Source of the DNA: Desulfuromonadales bacterium
Lineage (GTDB): Bacteria > Desulfobacterota > Desulfuromonadia > Geobacterales > Pseudopelobacteraceae
Reading direction: 5' to 3'
Assembly: GCA_013349405.1 (NCBI GenBank)
Contig: DUZS01000012.1
Coordinates: 1-64,000, forward strand
DNA: 64,000 nt
In this document: in pieces, positions 60,918 through 64,000 of the stretch
Position numbering within the stretch: position 1 is the stretch's first letter
Layout of the letters: every line of letters begins with the position of its first letter
Notes under the pieces: model-generated
Database searches by the model: none
Seen by the model: only the letters and a program-made list of their open reading frames with translations
Told to the model about the DNA's origin: nothing
Position numbers and translations under genes: made by a program

Positions 60918-62216
60918 TTAAATCCCTTGGGAATTAAGGATGCCTTGACCTGCTAGATCCTGTCGCACAATCGCCTCCAGGGAGGCGTCCAGCATGGCGC
61001 GGCGGCAGTCAACACCGTTGATTGCGGCGGTTTTGAGCAGGCGGAAGAAACGGCAGCCACCGAAACAGAGCGGCAGATAGGCACACTCCAGGCATTCATC
61101 GTTTTTCCAGACGTCGAGGTTGTGGGATTCGCGGTAGTCGCTGATACTGTCGGCGAGGGTGCTGATGGCGTATTCGGGCCACCCCATCAAGGCGGGACAT
61201 TTGTAGAGCGAACCGTCATAGTTGACTACCAGGTTGTTGGTCAGTTCGATCATGCAGACACCCATGTGTGGCTTATCCACGGCAAAGCCGCGTCGCAGGG
61301 TTTCCTTACGCAGAAAGAGGTGTGCCTCAATCAGCCATGGTTCGCTGCCGATGGCACAAGAGGCGCTGTGCGGATCATGTCCGCCGGATTTTGGATGCAC
61401 AGGGGAAAATTGCACCGGCCCCAGTTGTGCCGGATCAATACCGGCTTCGAGCAGCGCATCAAACATGGCCGGAAACTCGCGGTAGTTTTCCCGGGTGAAA
61501 TTACCACCCGGTTTGAGAGTAATGAGATCACAGACAGCACACAGATTGTCCACGATTATTTGAAAACTCCCCTCCCCGGAAACAAAAGGGCGCTGACGAT
61601 TATGTACCGCCGCCGGTCCATCAAGCGTTATTTGCGCACTACGCAGTCCGAACGGCAGCAACTCCTCCACAACGGCACGGGTTAGCAGCGTGGCATTGGT
61701 GACCAGGCTACAGAAGAATTCAGTACCGGCGCTGACTGCTGCCTCCTGCACAGCACCGGCAATGTCCTTGAGTCGCGGGATCGCCATGAGTGGTTCGCCA
61801 CCGTAAAAGCGGAGTTCCACGTCACGGCCATGCTGGATTTGTTCACGCATTATATACTCGACCAGAAGCCGGGCTGTCTCTTCGCTCATAGCGTGGGCAC
61901 CGCGAAAGTGATCTTCAAAGCAATAGGGACAGGCGAGGTTGCAATCCAGGGTCAGGACCACCGTTGCCATAAACTTCCCGGAACAGCTATTGGTCTGATC
62001 AATCAAATGTATCATGGCTTCCCGCTCTGCCAGCGGGTCGTCTACCCAGAGTTCCAGACGCCGTAGTGTACCTCGATCCGACTCTGATAAAGAGCCGTCT
62101 CTGGCAGTGGCAAGAAATTCTTCCGGTACCCTGACCACCGAGCCTTTTCTGGTCGAGTAGAGCAGTACGTAACCGGGACGGTCAGGGTATATTTTCATGT
62201 AACGGGAAAGTGGCAT
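60918..62216 (-). CDS. Radical SAM/SPASM peptide maturase (geopeptide type)
   Basis: The 432-residue product has a radical SAM cluster motif (LTLDCNLACPYCFEDHF, Cys92, Cys96, Cys99) followed by ELRFYGGEPLM. A Cys-rich SPASM tail runs from GVCMIELTNNLVVNYDGSLYKCPALMG to ECAYLPLCFGGCRFF and GVDCRR, enough for two auxiliary clusters. The first 80 residues (YVLLYSTRKGSVVRVPEEFL) resemble a fused peptide-recognition domain. The 29-residue precursor lies just upstream, and TIGRFAM names such Geobacter pairs geopeptide and maturase (from memory). The start at MPLSRYM has a GGAGC site that lies directly after an intercistronic terminator. Confidence 0.88.
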   Translation of the reverse strand: MPLSRYMKIYPDRPGYVLLYSTRKGSVVRVPEEFLATARDGSLSESDRGTLRRLELWVDDPLAEREAMIHLIDQTNSCSGKFMATVVLTLDCNLACPYCFEDHFRGAHAMSEETARLLVEYIMREQIQHGRDVELRFYGGEPLMAIPRLKDIAGAVQEAAVSAGTEFFCSLVTNATLLTRAVVEELLPFGLRSAQITLDGPAAVHNRQRPFVSGEGSFQIIVDNLCAVCDLITLKPGGNFTRENYREFPAMFDALLEAGIDPAQLGPVQFSPVHPKSGGHDPHSASCAIGSEPWLIEAHLFLRKETLRRGFAVDKPHMGVCMIELTNNLVVNYDGSLYKCPALMGWPEYAISTLADSISDYRESHNLDVWKNDECLECAYLPLCFGGCRFFRLLKTAAINGVDCRRAMLDASLEAIVRQDLAGQGILNSQGI

Positions 62217-62225
62217 AGTTGCTCC

Positions 62226-62254
62226 AAAAAAAATGGGGAGCATATGCTCCCCAT
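62226..62254 (-). terminator. Intercistronic terminator between RiPP precursor and maturase
   Basis: A perfect 22-base palindrome (ATGGGGAGCAT and its complement, 62233-62254), followed on the minus strand by eight T residues, ends just before the maturase ribosome site. Partial read-through would give more precursor than enzyme. Confidence 0.85.
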
Positions 62255-62276
62255 CGCAGGGTTAACGACAGATGCA

Positions 62277-62366
62277 TTAGCTGCGTACGCTTGAAACACC
62301 GCCGGTACAGCAGGCACTGACTACTTCCGTATTCTCCACCCCTTCATCCAAAATTTCGATTGACAT
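62277..62366 (-). CDS. RiPP precursor peptide (geopeptide-like)
   Basis: A 29-residue peptide: an acidic leader, MSIEILDEGVENTEVV, then a core SACCTGGVSSVRS with vicinal cysteines. A strong GGGAGGATAAATTC site stands before the ATG and a TAA ends it. The maturase follows on the same strand with a terminator between. Small size, acidic leader, Cys-Cys core and adjacency to a SPASM enzyme are the reasons for the call. The modification (for example a thioether from Cys to an alpha-carbon) is inferred from the enzyme class. Confidence 0.85.
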   Translation of the reverse strand: MSIEILDEGVENTEVVSACCTGGVSSVRS

Positions 62367-62502
62367 GAATTTATCCTCCCTGTGGATTGGTACCATTCGG
62401 TTAGAATGGCCTTAATCAGGTTTTGATAATAGACAAAGCCGCCAAATTAGGCTATAAGTTTTTGCCCTCAAGCTCAGTCATTGCTATTTCAGGAGTCATT
62501 AG

Positions 62503-64000
62503 TTGCGACGTATCGTGTGTCAAGAACTGCTTTTTGCCCTGCTGGTACTCCTGCTCAGCGGTGTTATGCCTGTTTTTGCCGCCGATGAATCCATTGATGT
62601 TCTTGGTTTTGTAGAACCTGAAAAAGCACTTGTATCCACCTACCGTAATCCCCACCCAAGCTCAAAGATTGCCGAAAACATCACAGTCATCACTGCTTCT
62701 GATATCGAACGCCTCAATGCCCACACTCTAGCCGAGGTGCTGCAGACTGTTCCCGGCATTGTATTCGATTACATGCGCACCCCAGCGACCTTCAGTGGCT
62801 TCAACGTTCAAGGTGCATATGCCTCCTCTGTACTGGTGCTGTTAGATGGAATCCGTCAGAACAGCTATAACGCAGGGTCTGCTATTCCCATCCTGATTCC
62901 GGTGCAGCAGATCGAACGGGTCGAGATCATCAAGGGTGCGGCCTCTGCCGCCTGGGGATCTGCGCTTGGCGGCGTGATCAATATCATCACCAAAACGCCA
63001 AACCCGGATCGTCAAATGTCCGGAATGGTTTCCGGATCGGTTGGCTCGCAGTTCACCGGTGACTCCCGTGCCGAGCTTAGCGGCACCCTGGATCGCCTTG
63101 GTTACTACCTGACCGCTGGAAATATCCGCTCAAACGGTCTTACCCCCAACAGCGCCACCAACATGAATCACCTACACGGCAAGCTCACCTATCGCCTCCC
63201 CGGCAGTGGGACGGTGACATTGGGTCTGTCACAGCTTGGCAATCACCACGGTCTGGACGAAGCGGACATGACGTCCAGTCGGGGGATATGGACTCATGAT
63301 AAAAACGAGTTCCACCGTAGCAGCGGCTATTTCAAGCTCAATCAGCCGTTAGGCAGCGAACTGACCCTTGATGTTAGCGGCAATTTCCTCCGTTTTGATG
63401 AGCATTTCTTTTGGGGAGAGCTTGATAACCAAGGTGGAGCAATATTTACCAATGATCTTACTGAACGCGCTACAGCCCGTGACGGTAGTGCCCGCCTGAC
63501 CTGGGGTGACGGCCAGCGCAATCTGGTAACCGGTGTTGAATACGGCCATGTAAAATCTCGTGGTGGCGACCTGCTCCACTTGCCGCTAAACTACGACCGG
63601 AGCTTTGACCATTCGGCAATTTACGGCAACGGCACCTGGACGATCAATCAACTGACGATTCTCCCCGGCTTCCGTCTCGACAAGACCGGTATATCCGGCG
63701 ATAAAACCAGCTATACTCTCGGCGCAACCTATCAACTTGCCGAGTCCACGACGCTGCGCGGCTACTACGCAGATGGTTTCAACCTGCCGCTACTGGGCTA
63801 TTCTACCGATCTTCAACGGATTAAGACGTCCCAGCTCGGTTTGGAGAGTGGTGCAATTCCCTATCTTTGGCTGAAGGGCACCTGGTTCTTCAACACCTTG
63901 CGCGATAGTCAGTCTGCAATGCTTATAACCACCAATCAGGATCGTCAGGGGTTTGAGCTTGAAGCCAGCACCACCCCGGTTTACAACGTGTCGCTCACCA
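62503..64000 (+). CDS. TonB-dependent outer-membrane receptor (partial, runs off the window)
   Basis: At least 499 codons are open. A TTG start behind AGGAG gives a signal peptide (RRIVCQELLFALLVLLLSGVMPVFA). The plug domain follows (NITVITASDIERLNAHTLAEVLQTVPGIVF, VLVLLDGIRQN, VQQIERVEIIKGAASAAWGSALGGVINIITKTP), and then beta-barrel strands. No TonB box can be assigned with confidence. Such receptors import iron chelates, cobalamin or other large nutrients. It is divergent from the RiPP genes, with 136 bases between the two starts, so shared control is possible. The 3' end is outside the window. Confidence 0.9.
   Translation, partial: MRRIVCQELLFALLVLLLSGVMPVFAADESIDVLGFVEPEKALVSTYRNPHPSSKIAENITVITASDIERLNAHTLAEVLQTVPGIVFDYMRTPATFSGFNVQGAYASSVLVLLDGIRQNSYNAGSAIPILIPVQQIERVEIIKGAASAAWGSALGGVINIITKTPNPDRQMSGMVSGSVGSQFTGDSRAELSGTLDRLGYYLTAGNIRSNGLTPNSATNMNHLHGKLTYRLPGSGTVTLGLSQLGNHHGLDEADMTSSRGIWTHDKNEFHRSSGYFKLNQPLGSELTLDVSGNFLRFDEHFFWGELDNQGGAIFTNDLTERATARDGSARLTWGDGQRNLVTGVEYGHVKSRGGDLLHLPLNYDRSFDHSAIYGNGTWTINQLTILPGFRLDKTGISGDKTSYTLGATYQLAESTTLRGYYADGFNLPLLGYSTDLQRIKTSQLGLESGAIPYLWLKGTWFFNTLRDSQSAMLITTNQDRQGFELEASTTPVYNVSLT

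Noticed and set aside
60918-62243. Maturase start at 62243
   Set aside because: That start lies inside the terminator palindrome; the ATG at 62216 has its own GGAGC site after the T-run.

Overview
The window looks like a chromosomal segment of a Geobacter/Pelobacter-type bacterium (Desulfuromonadales). The sequence-level reasons are: two EtfA genes (one fused to a ferredoxin domain) beside a membrane Etf:quinone oxidoreductase; a GTP-type PEP carboxykinase; an acetyl-CoA hydrolase/CoA-transferase of the succinyl:acetate type; the futalosine menaquinone enzyme MqnE; oxygen-independent-type cobalamin genes (cbiG); and a radical-SAM peptide maturase with a short Cys-Cys precursor of the kind called 'geopeptide' in Geobacter. 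The genus is an inference; no rRNA or marker gene settles it.

Layout. 0-12.7 kb is core: etf/quinone electron transfer (44-5359), pckG, hypA, a small lipoprotein, a cheR-mcp-cheW chemotaxis cluster, a repeat-rich hypothetical protein, an NlpC/P60 hydrolase and a tRNA-Glu with its own promoter and terminator. 12.9-20.1 kb, just after the tRNA, is accessory: two different ATPase-nuclease-like proteins, a Fic protein with a repeated operator, an hsdM remnant, a hipBA module and a TMEM175-like channel. 20.2-38.5 kb is dominated by a direct repeat of 6782 bp (21063-27844 and 30713-37494). Each copy carries tetR, a four-gene tripartite ABC efflux operon, XRE and comM remnants and a HEPN/MNT (HepT/MntA) toxin-antitoxin pair with a broken toxin. 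The 2.87 kb between the copies holds a second TetR system (tautomerase, flavin reductase, F420-reductase-like protein) and gene remnants. Copy 2 ends inside an intact comM; copy 1 ends in a truncated comM, so copy 2 is probably the resident locus.

38.6-55.5 kb is core again: pgeF, dedA, xerC, the CoA-transferase, smr, an OmpA-type lipoprotein, cobM-cbiG-pdxA-mqnE and a methyltransferase, fabH, yggT, a cold-shock gene, uvrC-miaA. 55.6-59.4 kb is a toxin-antitoxin-rich accessory patch: a Phd/VapC pair, an orphan antitoxin, two higBA-like pairs, several strong inverted repeats and a phage-tail-like remnant. 59.6-64 kb holds amtB behind a good sigma-54 promoter, then a compact RiPP locus: a 29-residue precursor, an intercistronic terminator, a radical SAM/SPASM maturase, and a divergent TonB-dependent receptor running off the end.

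The most interesting structures are the RiPP locus, the long near-perfect duplication of the efflux/TA block, and the duplicated comM 3' ends flanking the TA pair, which suggest that comM's 3' end serves as an entry site for foreign DNA here.
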